From contig PLNS01000027.1 of the NCBI GenBank assembly GCA_003141855.1, forward strand, positions 160,473-220,122: DNA of 59,650 nucleotides, in the 5' to 3' direction. Origin of the DNA: Candidatus Bathyarchaeota archaeon. Lineage in GTDB: Archaea > Thermoproteota > Bathyarchaeia > Bathyarchaeales > Bathycorpusculaceae. Position numbers and translations under genes: made by a program. Positions 8,627 to 17,443 of this stretch are shown in pieces; within the stretch, counting starts at the first letter, position 1, and each line of letters begins with the position of its first letter. Under the pieces are notes generated by a model. It was not told the DNA's origin. It did no database searches and saw only the letters and a program-made list of their open reading frames with translations.

Positions 8627-8780
8627 CATGTAGAGCCATTGTTAATTAAATTTATTGATAATACCCTTCTTATCAACTAAATCGATTTACTCTCAGAATC
8701 TGTCATCCCGCAAACTTCTCGCGAAGCAGTAAACAGTTTTGCAGAATAGGTTTGTAGTTACATGTGGGGTCCAACTAGTC

Positions 8781-8792
8781 CTTATATAAGGT
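8781..8792 (+). promoter_or_regulatory. Palindromic TATA element CCTTATATAAGG
   Basis: A perfect 12-base palindrome containing TTATATAA stands in the divergent gap between the beta-helix gene and the wbqC-like gene. Rightward, it lies about 21 bases before an ATG at 8808 and 215 bases before the wbqC-like start. It is the best promoter candidate in the gap. The remaining sequence (8677-8780) shows nothing I can name. Confidence 0.45.
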
Positions 8793-8807
8793 TTTTTTTA
8801 TCCATTA

Positions 8808-8969
8808 ATGGTAGAGGCTGTTTTGTTTTGGAGACAATCGTTTACTATACCTCTCAAGAATCAGCATCAAAAGCAACCAAAAAGTCGCACTAACAGCTTT
8901 GTTGGCTTAACCAGTTTGCAGGAAGACAGCGTAGTTTCAAGCCTACTGGGCAGTAGGACTTTGGCTTAA
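8808..8969 (+). CDS. Possible small protein, 53 residues, upstream of wbqC-like gene
   Basis: An ATG about 21 bases past the palindromic TATA element opens a 53-codon frame ending TAA at 8967-8969. The product would begin MVEAVLFWRQSF and is rich in Q, S and T with no recognisable motif. Placement fits a near-leaderless transcript, and the frame would precede the wbqC-like gene by 34 bases. Composition is not convincing for a folded protein; it may instead be untranslated leader sequence. Function unknown. Confidence 0.22.
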   Translation: MVEAVLFWRQSFTIPLKNQHQKQPKSRTNSFVGLTSLQEDSVVSSLLGSRTLA

Positions 8970-9003
8970 AACAAACTAGAGCCTCTTCCCTGAGGAATAT
9001 TAA

Positions 9004-9750
9004 ATGATAGTTTTCGTTCACCAGCCGGAATACATTCCGTGGCTGGGCTTCTTCGACAAGCTTGCGAGATGTGACACTTTTGTTATCTACGATGATGCCC
9101 AATTCCAACACGGCGGATTCCACAACAGAAACAGAATTAGAACCAGCCAAAGATGGGAATGGCTGACAGTACCCATAATGCACGGTCACCCACAAACAAT
9201 CAAAAGCGTGAAAATTTCGGGGGATCAATGGAAAAGCAAGCATCTAAATATAATTAGCCAAAACTACGAAAAGACGCCTTACTTCAAAGAAATTTTTCCC
9301 ATAATTAGGGAAGCGATAGATTTTGAACATGAACTATTAATCGGGTTAAACCTGCATTTGATAAAAGTAATCGCCAAAATTTTGGATATTAAAGTTAACA
9401 TGGTGCGTTCCTCAGAGTTTTCTTACCTTGGAAAAGAAAAAAACGAAAAACTCGTCTCCATGTGCAAGCATATGGGAGCTGACACGTACCTTTCTGGCTC
9501 AGGCGGAAGAGCGTACGTCAACGAAGACATGTTTATTGAAGCAAAAATTAACATTCAATGGCACAACTACAACCATCCAACCTACAGGCAAAGGTTTGAT
9601 GATTTCCAACCGAACATGTCAATCATAGACTTACTTTTCAACACGGGTCCCAAGGCTAAGGAGATAATTCTGAAAGGAGGCATCCTAAACACCAGTGAAA
9701 CCGCAGATATCTTGGCGCTACCCAAAGCCTTAATCGTTGAACCGAACTAA
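9004..9750 (+). CDS. WbqC-like family protein
   Basis: This 248-residue protein matches the WbqC-like family, found in polysaccharide and sugar-modification clusters and probably acting as an amino-sugar N-acyltransferase or related enzyme. The signature N terminus is HQPEYIPWLGFFDKLARCD, followed by VIYDDAQFQ, NRNRIRT and WLTVP. The C-terminal part has YLSGSGGRAYV and HPTYRQRF. GAGGAATATT before the ATG offers a ribosome-binding site. The family's precise reaction is not settled, so I assign no substrate. Its neighbours here are not obvious sugar genes apart from the beta-helix surface protein upstream on the other strand. Confidence 0.85.
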   Translation: MIVFVHQPEYIPWLGFFDKLARCDTFVIYDDAQFQHGGFHNRNRIRTSQRWEWLTVPIMHGHPQTIKSVKISGDQWKSKHLNIISQNYEKTPYFKEIFPIIREAIDFEHELLIGLNLHLIKVIAKILDIKVNMVRSSEFSYLGKEKNEKLVSMCKHMGADTYLSGSGGRAYVNEDMFIEAKINIQWHNYNHPTYRQRFDDFQPNMSIIDLLFNTGPKAKEIILKGGILNTSETADILALPKALIVEPN

Positions 9751-9863
9751 AAAATTAGAGCTTAACTATCTGAGCGAATAACAAAAAACTGGATACATCT
9801 GTCACCCGCGCAACAATCCCTTTTTTATTTTTAGTTAGTTACTGAATGACAAAATAGTTTGAA

Positions 9864-10040
9864 CTAATGTTCGGCGGAACATACCCTATCTGGCGATGTC
9901 TCCCGCACAAACTTCCCTTTTCTTTGAAATTGTTCCCTCAAATTCTGGCGCGGAATGACGATTTTTCGCGCGCGTTTAGAGATGCCTATTCCTTCGGCTT
10001 TGGTTAATAAGTAGTGAAGCTGAGCGTGAATTGGAGAGGA
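9864..10040 (-). pseudogene. Start-less coding remnant of about 58 codons
   Basis: On the minus strand the frame ending TAG at 9864-9866 is open for 58 codons back to a TAA at 10038-10040. The translation looks protein-like (HAQLHYLLTKAEGIGISKR, then RKIVIPRQNLREQF) with balanced charge and normal codon use, yet has no ATG or GTG; the only TTG is internal. It is either a truncated gene remnant or a small gene beginning at ATT (10029-10031). I do not recognise the family. The rest of the 9751-10205 gap holds two ACATGTG words near 10045 and 10075 but nothing else I can support. Confidence 0.3.
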
Positions 10041-10205
10041 TTACACATGTAAATGTATTCGATTGAAAGGTTGTCACATGTGGATCTTTGTTTTGTCCCT
10101 CAAAGATTAATGCAGAGAAAAAGTTTGGCGGGGATATATTTCGTGTTTTGTTGAAAGAAAGAAAGAAGGATCTTACCGGTTGATACTTTGTTCTGCAGGG
10201 TTTTC

Positions 10206-10493
10206 CTACTCTTTTGTAAGCACTATTTCAATTGTTGAAACCATTCTAGACCTATTTTCGCCTTCTCTTGCGGGCATCTCTTCTGTTCCTATTGCGATTT
10301 TGCTTACTTTTAGGTCTTTTAGGAAGCGGTTTCTCGTTATTTCAGCTGCGTCAACGGCTGTAGTTATTGCTTGTCCTCTGGCCTTCAAAGTTATTTCTTT
10401 AGCGTTGCTCGCCGATAAGCCTGTGATAATCGCTAGAACATAGTCCATGGGCATTTTATTTCCAACAAAGACAATTCCTGATTTTTCCGACAT
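10206..10493 (-). CDS. albA: DNA/RNA-binding protein Alba
   Basis: This 95-residue protein is Alba, the small dimeric chromatin and RNA-binding protein of archaea. It shows VFVGNKMPMDYVLAI (strand 1 and helix 1), the basic KARGQAITTAVDAAEI helix and the variable loop before STIEIVLTKE. Lysines of the usual KxPMxYV region are largely kept, although the acetylated N-terminal Lys context is reduced to VGNK. Length is typical. A TATA box (TTATAAG, 10546-10552 complement) and GGTGATG near the start define its promoter and RBS. It is monocistronic as far as I can see. Confidence 0.93.
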   Translation of the reverse strand: MSEKSGIVFVGNKMPMDYVLAIITGLSASNAKEITLKARGQAITTAVDAAEITRNRFLKDLKVSKIAIGTEEMPAREGENRSRMVSTIEIVLTKE

Positions 10494-10543
10494 TTTACAT
10501 CACCATTTCATTAAAGCGCTACTGCTCTTTACTGTGCAACCTT

Positions 10544-10555
10544 CCTTATAAGCAC
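10544..10555 (-). promoter_or_regulatory. TATA box of albA
   Basis: The minus strand reads GTGCTTATAAGGAAGG, a good archaeal TATA element, roughly 55 bases upstream of the albA ATG at 10493. A short leader with GGTGATG just before the start is consistent with an SD-led message. Confidence 0.5.
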
Positions 10556-10867
10556 GCTTTCTGATCTCGGCTTAAGACTAACTAAAACCGAGATTGCTGG
10601 AGCAAGCAGGTTGCGCAGCAGTTTCAGTGACAAAACTGTTCAAGATTCTTTGTCTCTAAGCTAAAAAAAACCCAAGGTCTAAACTGGCTTCAAGTTAAAT
10701 TATGCATGCGAATTATACTCCTTCGCTAACAAAATTCTTTTAACTTTGAAGGACTATAATACAAATGTTGTCTTGTTTTGCGGTGTCTCTTGAGCAGCTA
10801 ATTTGCTGAATCAAACTTTGGTGTTTTAAGCTTTCCAAGAAAGTGATTTAATTTCGAGATGGATAGC
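10556..10867. other. Intergenic region with a 7-bp hairpin
   Basis: Between the albA promoter and the OB-fold gene, ATCTCGG (10564-10570) and CCGAGAT (10588-10594) are perfectly complementary around a 17-base loop. A second weaker pairing (AGTTT/AAAACT near 10618-10635) follows. The remainder is AT-rich with no reading frame that looks real. The hairpin may belong to a small RNA or to a 3' end; there is no clear T-run. Confidence 0.35.
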
Positions 10868-11689
10868 TTAGGCATAAACTGTGTTTTGGGAGTTTATTGT
10901 ATGTTGTTGTTCTACTCTATCGGCGTTACTTTGCAGTATGCTGAGTGTTCCGAATTTTCCCAAGCTTAGTTGTCTTTCTCCCTTGAAAGTTCGTACTGAC
11001 GCATGCTTGATTTGCACTATGTCACCTACGACGGGGGAGTTTGCCTGTTCACCCCAGAGGCAAAGCTTGACTTTTCCAGTTTCATCAGTTATCCAGGCGT
11101 TGGTCAGCATAACGCTGTTTCCAAACTGCGTGTGTATTAGTTGGGGTTTTTGGGTCTCTAAAACTTCTGCCCGCAGGTTAACCTTTTTCATGCCGTGTCG
11201 CAAGTTTTGGATTAACGTTAAATCACGTGCGAGGTTTTTTTTAGCTACTTGTTTGTGTATTTTGTCAGTATCTAACCAGCTCTCAAAACTTATGTTCTTT
11301 CTAAGGAGAAATTCTTCGGCAACTCGAAACTGCACTACCACAATGTTAGCTTTTGTGATTAGAAAGACAGCTTGGTCATTTATGACGCCGCGGTACTCGA
11401 CCGTTAGGTCCTCACAGACGGATTTCCCAATCACTCTTGCCGAAACTAAAGCTCGATAGAGTTCCGAAAGGTAAACGTTGTACTTCACCGAAAGAAAAGC
11501 AAGATGCTCGATTATTATTGGTTCTTTATGGTTCAAAGTTTTCTCTTCCAAATTTTTTGCCAGACTGTCTTGAAAAAGTAAAGTTAAACGAAGGATAGGA
11601 TAAGATACTTCTTCTTGAAAAATTTCCGACAAGTATTCTACTGCTGTGGAGTATATAGGGATAATAGCATAAGAGCTGGTTTTTTCCAT
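10868..11689 (-). CDS. RPA-like OB-fold single-stranded-DNA-binding protein
   Basis: The product is about 273 residues from the ATG at 11689. Its C-terminal 110 residues form an OB fold of the RPA/SSB type: KKVNLRAEVLETQKP, LTNAWITDETGKVKLCLWG, VVGDIVQIKHASVRTF and QLSLGKFGTL, which match archaeal RPA subunits. The N-terminal 150 residues are helical and unassigned. A longer in-frame extension to 11866 exists, but its residues do not look conserved. No zinc finger is present, unlike some euryarchaeal RPA41. It lies next to DUF424 and aIF2-beta genes on the same strand, separated by about 300 bases. Probably binds ssDNA in replication or repair; RNA binding is an alternative. Confidence 0.7.
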   Translation of the reverse strand: MEKTSSYAIIPIYSTAVEYLSEIFQEEVSYPILRLTLLFQDSLAKNLEEKTLNHKEPIIIEHLAFLSVKYNVYLSELYRALVSARVIGKSVCEDLTVEYRGVINDQAVFLITKANIVVVQFRVAEEFLLRKNISFESWLDTDKIHKQVAKKNLARDLTLIQNLRHGMKKVNLRAEVLETQKPQLIHTQFGNSVMLTNAWITDETGKVKLCLWGEQANSPVVGDIVQIKHASVRTFKGERQLSLGKFGTLSILQSNADRVEQQHTINSQNTVYA

Positions 11690-11782
11690 GCGGTTTTGAG
11701 TTTTAGGGCAAACAACGCGTCGGATCAGAACTCTATCCCTTATTCCGAAAAGTAATACATGCGCGGTCGAGGTGAGGTATTT

Positions 11783-11965
11783 TTGACTAATGTGGCGATG
11801 GCTCTCACAATCATTCTGTTTTTTGCTCAGCAGAAGAGCGCTAATTATTTGAGTTCGAAAGGACAAAATGAGTTTATGAGTCAGTACATTGCAGGGCTAA
11901 TAGAAGCCGGATTCGAATACGTCTGCGAAATGGGTTATGTTAAACTGTTCAGAAAGCGACGATAA
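11783..11965 (+). CDS. Possible small protein, 60 residues
   Basis: A short frame on the plus strand fills the gap between the OB-fold gene and DUF424. A TTG start at 11783 has GAGGTGAGG 9-17 bases upstream, a good ribosome-binding site. The product is LTNVAMALTIILFFAQQKS then NEFMSQYIAGLIEAGFEYV and a basic end LFRKRR. It could be a small membrane-associated protein. It overlaps the 5' extension of the OB-fold frame on the other strand, which is one reason to prefer the shorter OB-fold start. No family recognised. Confidence 0.35.
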   Translation: MTNVAMALTIILFFAQQKSANYLSSKGQNEFMSQYIAGLIEAGFEYVCEMGYVKLFRKRR

Positions 11966-11996
11966 CGGAATTTTTACTATTTGTCCTAAAGAATGG

Positions 11997-12293
11997 TCAA
12001 AACTTCATTATCTGGGCGTGCGGTATGCCTTCTATTTTTATCACTGCGTCGGGATGAACGTATCCTTTGGCGATGGCTTTTCCAACACAGTTCTTGCCCA
12101 CAAGGTTCACAATAGTTGAATTATTAATCAAGCCAACAGCCTCATCAACAGTTGCTTTTCGTCCGTTATAGAACTCTTCTTTTACATGAAAGACAATTTT
12201 GCCTTCCCGAAGCGTTCGCCCAAGCAAATCGCAGTCGCATACTGCTAAGAGCACGTTTTGCCCCATCTTTTTGATGTTGAGGTAAACTTCCAA
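11997..12293 (-). CDS. DUF424 family protein
   Basis: This 98-residue protein matches the archaeal DUF424 family: VYLNIKKMGQNVLLAVCD at the N terminus, LLGRTLREGKIVFHV, FYNGRKATVDEAV and the conserved end VIKIEGIPHAQIMKF. The family is near-universal in archaea and commonly sits beside aIF2-beta, as here (10 bases downstream of it). The function is unknown; a role in translation or RNA processing is suggested only by context. Length is normal and no catalytic motif is evident. Confidence 0.88.
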   Translation of the reverse strand: MEVYLNIKKMGQNVLLAVCDCDLLGRTLREGKIVFHVKEEFYNGRKATVDEAVGLINNSTIVNLVGKNCVGKAIAKGYVHPDAVIKIEGIPHAQIMKF

Positions 12294-12303
12294 GTTAGTT
12301 CTC

Positions 12304-12714
12304 TCATAACTGTTTAATGGATGATTTTGCTCCGCAAGCGTTGCATACCAGAAAAGATAAGCGCTTTTCTTTCACGATACGGGTGTCTGGGCGTTTACAT
12401 ACTGGGCAAATAACATAACCTTCTAAGTACCTTTGTAGCAGACGTTCAAAACTGTCCCCTCGAAATTTCCCTTGGAATATGGCTCTTGAATCATGGAATG
12501 TTGCTGCCGTGGCCATTTCTCGGGTTAAGAACTTTATGACGTGCTGGGGGTCACGGTCTAAAGCGTCGGCGACTTCTTTGAAGTTAGAAATAATTGTGCG
12601 CATACCAACAGTATTGATATATAATCTTGGTAGTTCTAAGCGTTCCCGTTTTTCGGACACTTGAGGCATTTGAGCGCAGGCTCGCTTTAGCAGTTCGTCA
12701 TAGTTGAAGGTCAT
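12304..12714 (-). CDS. eif2b: Translation initiation factor 2 subunit beta (aIF2-beta)
   Basis: This 136-residue protein is the beta subunit of the aIF2 complex that delivers initiator Met-tRNA to the small subunit. It starts with the helix contacting the gamma subunit (NYDELLKRACAQMP), has the central alpha-beta domain (TIISNFKEVADALDRDP, VIKFLTREM) and ends with a zinc ribbon CPVCKRPDT...CNACGAKS. Full length. It is the first gene of a tight pair with DUF424. The upstream gap to 12873 holds the divergent start of the coiled-coil gene. Confidence 0.95.
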   Translation of the reverse strand: MTFNYDELLKRACAQMPQVSEKRERLELPRLYINTVGMRTIISNFKEVADALDRDPQHVIKFLTREMATAATFHDSRAIFQGKFRGDSFERLLQRYLEGYVICPVCKRPDTRIVKEKRLSFLVCNACGAKSSIKQL

Positions 12715-12873
12715 GTTTCCATCTCACCCAATCATGGTGCCAGCACATATTTAAAATTATAACGTGTGAAAACAACATTGTGATGGCATTGCTGTGCCTT
12801 TGTAAAGTAAATCAATATAAATTCCGAAAGCAAAGCTAAGTATCAACTCTCGACTTAACACAGAGGCTAACGC

Positions 12874-13824
12874 GTGACAGAGAATCAAAAAACAAGCCAA
12901 GAAGGAAACATCAACCTACAAATAGACAAAATAAAGAAGCAAATTGGTGAAGCAAACGCTCAAATCAAAAAGTACGTTGAGAAAAGAAACCAGTTGCACG
13001 GGCAGGCAAGAAAGTCCCGTGAAGAAGTCAACCAGATAAAAACTGAAAGGGACGCCTTGAATGAGAAGGTAAAGTTGCTCAAGGAGCAAAGAGACCTCGT
13101 CAGAGTCAAAGCAACACCAATCATGGAAGAAGTAAATGCTATAGATGAAAAAATCGCTGAACTCAAAAAGAATGTGCCACGAGTGAGTCAGCGTGAATTG
13201 CAAGAGGAGCTTGACGCGATTGAATGGAAAATTTCAACGACTTCACTTGACTTGCAGGAGGAGAAAAGGCTCGTAGGCGATGTGAAAGAGCTTGAAATTC
13301 AGCTTAAGAGTTACAAAAAAATAGATAAAAAACACCAAAAAATCAACGAGTTACTTACCCAATGCAAGGCGATTGATGCCCAAGCTGGCGTGTACCATAA
13401 AGAATTAACTGATTTAGCCAAGAAGAGCCAAGAATTACACGCCACAATGATGGAAAAAGTAAATACTGTGAAAAGAGACAGGGCTGAAGCAGATAGCCTC
13501 CATCAAGCGTTTGTTAAAGCCAAGGAGCAAAACACTCTTTGGTATGAGCAAATTAAGCAATTGATCGATCAAAATAGGGGCCTGAGGGTCACAATTAGAG
13601 AATATGACCTAGCCAAGAGAAAGGAAGAAGACGCTAAAAGACAAGAAGAGCAAGCTAAATGGAAAGAGGTACAAGCGCAAAGAGCAGTTAAAGAGAAAGA
13701 GATTAAAGAAAAAATTGGCTCTGAAGCTAAAGAAAAACTGCAACGTGGCGAGAAAGTTAACTGGGATGAGTTCCAAATGATGCTTGGCGACGATGAAGAA
13801 GATGATTCGGAAACGCAAGATTAA
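12874..13824 (+). CDS. Archaeal coiled-coil protein (COG1340-like)
   Basis: This 316-residue protein is almost entirely coiled coil, with long heptad stretches dominated by K, E, Q and L from residue 15 to 290 and an acidic tail (DDEEDDSETQD). It resembles the archaeal family COG1340, sometimes mislabelled phosphoserine phosphatase. It starts with GTG at 12874. There is no membrane segment. It is followed after 36 bases by the DUF373 membrane protein, so the two may be cotranscribed. A scaffold or complex-assembly role is plausible, but function is not known. Confidence 0.75.
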   Translation: MTENQKTSQEGNINLQIDKIKKQIGEANAQIKKYVEKRNQLHGQARKSREEVNQIKTERDALNEKVKLLKEQRDLVRVKATPIMEEVNAIDEKIAELKKNVPRVSQRELQEELDAIEWKISTTSLDLQEEKRLVGDVKELEIQLKSYKKIDKKHQKINELLTQCKAIDAQAGVYHKELTDLAKKSQELHATMMEKVNTVKRDRAEADSLHQAFVKAKEQNTLWYEQIKQLIDQNRGLRVTIREYDLAKRKEEDAKRQEEQAKWKEVQAQRAVKEKEIKEKIGSEAKEKLQRGEKVNWDEFQMMLGDDEEDDSETQD

Positions 13825-13860
13825 AGTTAAGTGACAATATTAAAGAGATAGAGATTCGCG

Positions 13861-15096
13861 ATGGCTAAACGGGAAACGCAACAGCAAACGCAAAAGCGTA
13901 TCCTAATTTTATGTGTAGATAGAGATGGAGATCTGGAAGTTAAAGCAGGCATAAAGACACCGCTTCTGGGAAGAACCGCCAACATCGACGGCGCAGTTTC
14001 CTTAGCCCTCAAAGACCCTGAAGAACCAGACGCCAACGCCATGTTTGAAGCCGTCCGACTCTACGACCGATTACAAGATGAAAAACAACCCGAAGAAGTT
14101 TTTGAGGTAGCCACGATTTCGGGTTCTGAGTTGGGCGGGGTTAGCGCAGACCGAAAGCTAGTCAATGAACTAAACAATTTGCTTGATTCTTTCAACGCAA
14201 ACGAAGTCATACTGGTTTCGGATGGTTACTCTGACGAAGCGATTTTGCCGCTTGTCGAATCGAGAGTGCCAGTTTCATCCGTGCGACGTATAGTTATTAA
14301 GCACAGTGAATCCATCGAAGAGACCGCTGCGGTTTTCACAAAGTACATTCGGTTAATGGTGGATAATCCAAGGTATGCTCGTATGGCGTTAGGTTTACCG
14401 GGCATTTTGGTGTTCATTTTCGGTATTCTTTGGGCGATAGATAACTTAAAAATCTATCCAGGCGCCCTCTATTATTACGGCATTGCAATTGTTATTGTCG
14501 TCGGCGGGTTCTTGCTTCTCAAAGGCTTCGGCGTTGACAGGGCAACCAAAGACTTCTACAAGTGGGCAAGAGACTATTCGCCGCCGTCGCTTCCAATGCA
14601 AATTTCCAACTACACGGTTATCGCCGGAATACTATGCATTGCCGTGAGCGTTTATCTTGGCATAGCAAACGTTAACATCAACGTTGCACCTGCCGCCGAT
14701 TTAGCTGGCTGGCTTAACATAACTCCAAGGGTAGCGTATTACTTCATTACAGGAATTATTGATCTTTTAGTGGCAGGCATAAGTATCGTTTTGTTGGGGC
14801 GAAGTGTACGATTATATTTTGAGAGGGATTCAAGGTTACTGCGAAACGTTGCTTTAATCGTTTCAGTGGCTTGGTCACGTTGGGTTTTGGTTGGAACAGC
14901 GAACGTAATAATTCATTATTATAAAGATACATCCGCGGTGGTCGGGTTAAATGACTCAATTTTCTCAATTTTCTTATTTACAATAATAGTCGGCATTCTA
15001 ATCGGCGTTGCCTCTGTTCTGCTGATTTACATTATTAACAGGTCAGCGAAGAGTTTCTTTAAGAAAAACAATGAAGAAAAACCAGAAGAACTCTAA
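13861..15096 (+). CDS. DUF373 family multispanning membrane protein
   Basis: This 411-residue protein belongs to DUF373, an archaeal membrane protein family. The soluble N-terminal half has ILCVDRDGDLEVKAGIKTP and a Rossmann-like stretch ending VILVSDGYSDEA and RIVIKHSESIEE. From about residue 178 there are six or so hydrophobic segments (for example PGILVFIFGILWAI, GIAIVIVVGGFLLL, YFITGIIDLLVAGISIVLLG, IIVGILIGVASVLLIYII). The end is basic and polar. The conserved Asp residues near DRDGD suggest metal or nucleotide binding, but that is inference. Role unknown. Neighbours are the coiled-coil gene and the cis-prenyltransferase. Confidence 0.87.
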   Translation: MAKRETQQQTQKRILILCVDRDGDLEVKAGIKTPLLGRTANIDGAVSLALKDPEEPDANAMFEAVRLYDRLQDEKQPEEVFEVATISGSELGGVSADRKLVNELNNLLDSFNANEVILVSDGYSDEAILPLVESRVPVSSVRRIVIKHSESIEETAAVFTKYIRLMVDNPRYARMALGLPGILVFIFGILWAIDNLKIYPGALYYYGIAIVIVVGGFLLLKGFGVDRATKDFYKWARDYSPPSLPMQISNYTVIAGILCIAVSVYLGIANVNINVAPAADLAGWLNITPRVAYYFITGIIDLLVAGISIVLLGRSVRLYFERDSRLLRNVALIVSVAWSRWVLVGTANVIIHYYKDTSAVVGLNDSIFSIFLFTIIVGILIGVASVLLIYIINRSAKSFFKKNNEEKPEEL

Positions 15097-15219
15097 AAAA
15101 AAATTTTCTGATATTTTCTTTTTGATTTAGAGGAAGCTTTAATTGACCTACCAAGGCTTTAGCTATAGTGCACGGTAAAAATGCACGTGCAAAATCCTTA
15201 GACATGAGAGGTTCCATTA

Positions 15220-16017
15220 GTGCTTAAGAGAATTCTTTCCTTCATCGGCGCCTACAAAATTTACGAGAAATGGCTATGGCTCCAAGTTAAAAACGGCATA
15301 AAACCCGAACACATAGCCATAATTCTTGACGGAAACAGGCGATGGGCAAACGAGAATGAAACACACCCACTACTAACAAGGGACAAGTGGGGGCATGGAG
15401 GCGGCGCCGACACAGTTGAGCAACTTCTAGACTGGAGCCACATGATTGGCGTGAAAAATGTAACCCTCTACACGTTCTCCACGGAGAATTTTTCCAGACA
15501 ATCCGATGAGGTTGCGCAGATCATGAAGATTGCAGAGGAGAGGTTCCGTAAACTAATAAAAGACGAGCGTGTACATAGGGACAAAGTGCATGTTAAGGTT
15601 ATTGGCAGAACTAATTTGTTGCCTGAAAGTCTACGAAACACAATTAAGGAGCTTGAAGCGGCAACAGAAAACTATGATTGTTACTTCTGGAACTTTGCTT
15701 TCGCATACGGTGGCAGAGCAGAGATCGTGGATGCAGCCAAAATCATCGCTAAGAAAGTAAAAGATAACGAACTAAAAATCGACGACATATCGGAGGGTAC
15801 ATTTGAAAAGTACCTCTACACGTCCCACATGACAAAACAGGACCCCGACATGATTATACGTACATCAGGCGAAGAACGCCTAAGCGGGTTCCTGCTTTGG
15901 CAAGCTGCCTACAGCGAACTTCTTTTCTTGGATGTTTACTGGCCCGACTTCCGCTTTATCGACCTTTTAAGAGCGATCAGAGTGTTCCAGCACCGCAAAC
16001 GCCGCTTTGGAGCATAA
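15220..16017 (+). CDS. uppS: Cis-prenyltransferase (UppS-like polyprenyl diphosphate synthase)
   Basis: This 265-residue enzyme extends prenyl diphosphates in cis to make the long lipid carrier for glycan export. Motifs: the catalytic Asp in IAIILDGNRRWA, the WGHGGGADTVEQLL substrate helix, TLYTFSTENFSR, FAFAYGGRAEIVDA, and the C-terminal RTSGEERLSGFLLWQAAYSEL. All are intact and length is as expected. Archaeal members usually make dolichyl-type carriers for N-glycosylation. GTG start; the preceding GAGAGGT fits as a ribosome-binding site. A TATA-like element is not obvious. Confidence 0.93.
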   Translation: MLKRILSFIGAYKIYEKWLWLQVKNGIKPEHIAIILDGNRRWANENETHPLLTRDKWGHGGGADTVEQLLDWSHMIGVKNVTLYTFSTENFSRQSDEVAQIMKIAEERFRKLIKDERVHRDKVHVKVIGRTNLLPESLRNTIKELEAATENYDCYFWNFAFAYGGRAEIVDAAKIIAKKVKDNELKIDDISEGTFEKYLYTSHMTKQDPDMIIRTSGEERLSGFLLWQAAYSELLFLDVYWPDFRFIDLLRAIRVFQHRKRRFGA

Positions 16018-16030
16018 AAAAATAAAAAAG

Positions 16031-17254
16031 TTAAGCGCGTTTTTTAGCGCTAACAATTGAGATGACGTCGCGGTCTTTTAGGATGGCGTCTTCGCCGATT
16101 CTTCTTTTGTCTCGGGCGTCTATGGCGTAGATGAAGTTTTCACCGAGTTCAGTGTGGATTATGTAGGCGAATTGGTGGGCGGTTGTGCCTTTAGGTACGA
16201 GGTACGTGTCTGGCAGGACGCGCCCGTTGTGGTCGGACAGGTGCTCTAAGTCTTCGACTGGGTAAACGGTTATCATGTCTAAGAGTTTAAAGTAGGCGGT
16301 GTTTAGGGCTTCTTGAACACCTGTTGAACCATTCGTTGACAAGATTTTTTCTTTTATCGCCTCAAGCCCCTTGATTTGACCAGCCGATAGTTTCTCGGGC
16401 TGAGTTATCTTGAAGTTGCCGTCGCCCGGTTTATAATCAATCAACTGCTTCTCCGCCGCGCGTCTTAGCCCCAATTCTGCTTCTGCTGAACATGGAATCA
16501 CGGTGTAATCGAGTTTTTTCATTCGCTCAACGTTTGCTTTGGCGGTTGGCAAATCAATTTTGTTGGCAACAATCAGCATGGGTTTGGATATGCGCCTTAA
16601 CGTGTCTACGAACCGGTAGAAGTCTTCGTCAGTCCATGTAACGGGTTTGTCTACGTTTAAGTTAGCAGCTCTTATCGCCTCACCGACATACTGGCGTTTT
16701 ATGCCTAAACCTGTTAAACGCTCTTCAAGGTGGGAGGCAATGCCTTTTTTGTCTGCTTCTGCGGTCCTTGAGATTTTAGACCAGTCTTTCTTGAGTATGG
16801 TTACCATCCACATGGTTATTTCGCGTTCTAGAAACTTTACGTCTTCTAAGGGGTCGTGTTCGCCGGGTTTGCAGGTTTTTCCTTCGCAGTCGGTTCCGCC
16901 TGAAGCGTCAACTACGTGGATGAGGGCGTCTGCCCGTCGTATTTCGTCTAGGAACTGGTTGCCTAAGCCGCGTCCTTCCCAAGCTCCAGGCACGATGCCT
17001 GCGATATCGATTAATTCTACTGGAACAAGCCTTGTGCCGTCGAGGCAGAGCGAGTTTCTCGGGTTGTCTTTGACTTTGAATTCGTCGTGGACGCATGGGC
17101 TTCGGACGTAGCCGACGCCTCGGTTCGGCTTGATGGTTGTGAAGGGGTAGTTGGCTATTTCAGCCGCAACCAGGGTGGCAGCGCTAAAGAAAGTGGATTT
17201 TCCCGTGTTTGGTTTCCCAACTACTCCAAGTAGACGCGAGTAAGACCTTTGCAT
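16031..17254 (-). CDS. YchF-like archaeal GTPase with TGS domain
   Basis: This 407-residue P-loop protein belongs to the Obg/YchF branch of translation-factor GTPases. The G1 motif is GKPNTGKST (about 13-21), G3 is DIAGIVPGAWEGRGLGN, and G4 is ANKIDLP. The C-terminal 80 residues form a TGS domain (VYPVEDLEHLSD, LVPKGTTAHQFAYIIHTELG). The archaeal type has a helical insertion with the TEADKKGIASHLEERLTGLG segment, present here. It probably associates with ribosomes or translation factors; nucleotide preference (ATP or GTP) is not decided by sequence. It converges with uppS, with a 13-base gap. Confidence 0.9.
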   Translation of the reverse strand: MQRSYSRLLGVVGKPNTGKSTFFSAATLVAAEIANYPFTTIKPNRGVGYVRSPCVHDEFKVKDNPRNSLCLDGTRLVPVELIDIAGIVPGAWEGRGLGNQFLDEIRRADALIHVVDASGGTDCEGKTCKPGEHDPLEDVKFLEREITMWMVTILKKDWSKISRTAEADKKGIASHLEERLTGLGIKRQYVGEAIRAANLNVDKPVTWTDEDFYRFVDTLRRISKPMLIVANKIDLPTAKANVERMKKLDYTVIPCSAEAELGLRRAAEKQLIDYKPGDGNFKITQPEKLSAGQIKGLEAIKEKILSTNGSTGVQEALNTAYFKLLDMITVYPVEDLEHLSDHNGRVLPDTYLVPKGTTAHQFAYIIHTELGENFIYAIDARDKRRIGEDAILKDRDVISIVSAKKRA

Positions 17255-17443
17255 GAGTTTTCACTGCTGTATTGTTGCTGCGTGTAGGTCTATATTATTT
17301 GCGCTTGCAGAAATAGAAAAATGCTGTTCTTATTGTGGGTAAGCGTTTTATCGTTTATCAGTATGTCATAAAACATAAAAGAAAGCAACACTGACATAAA
17401 CAAGTTACCAATTACTGGAACGTTCCGTGAACAAAAAAGGAAC

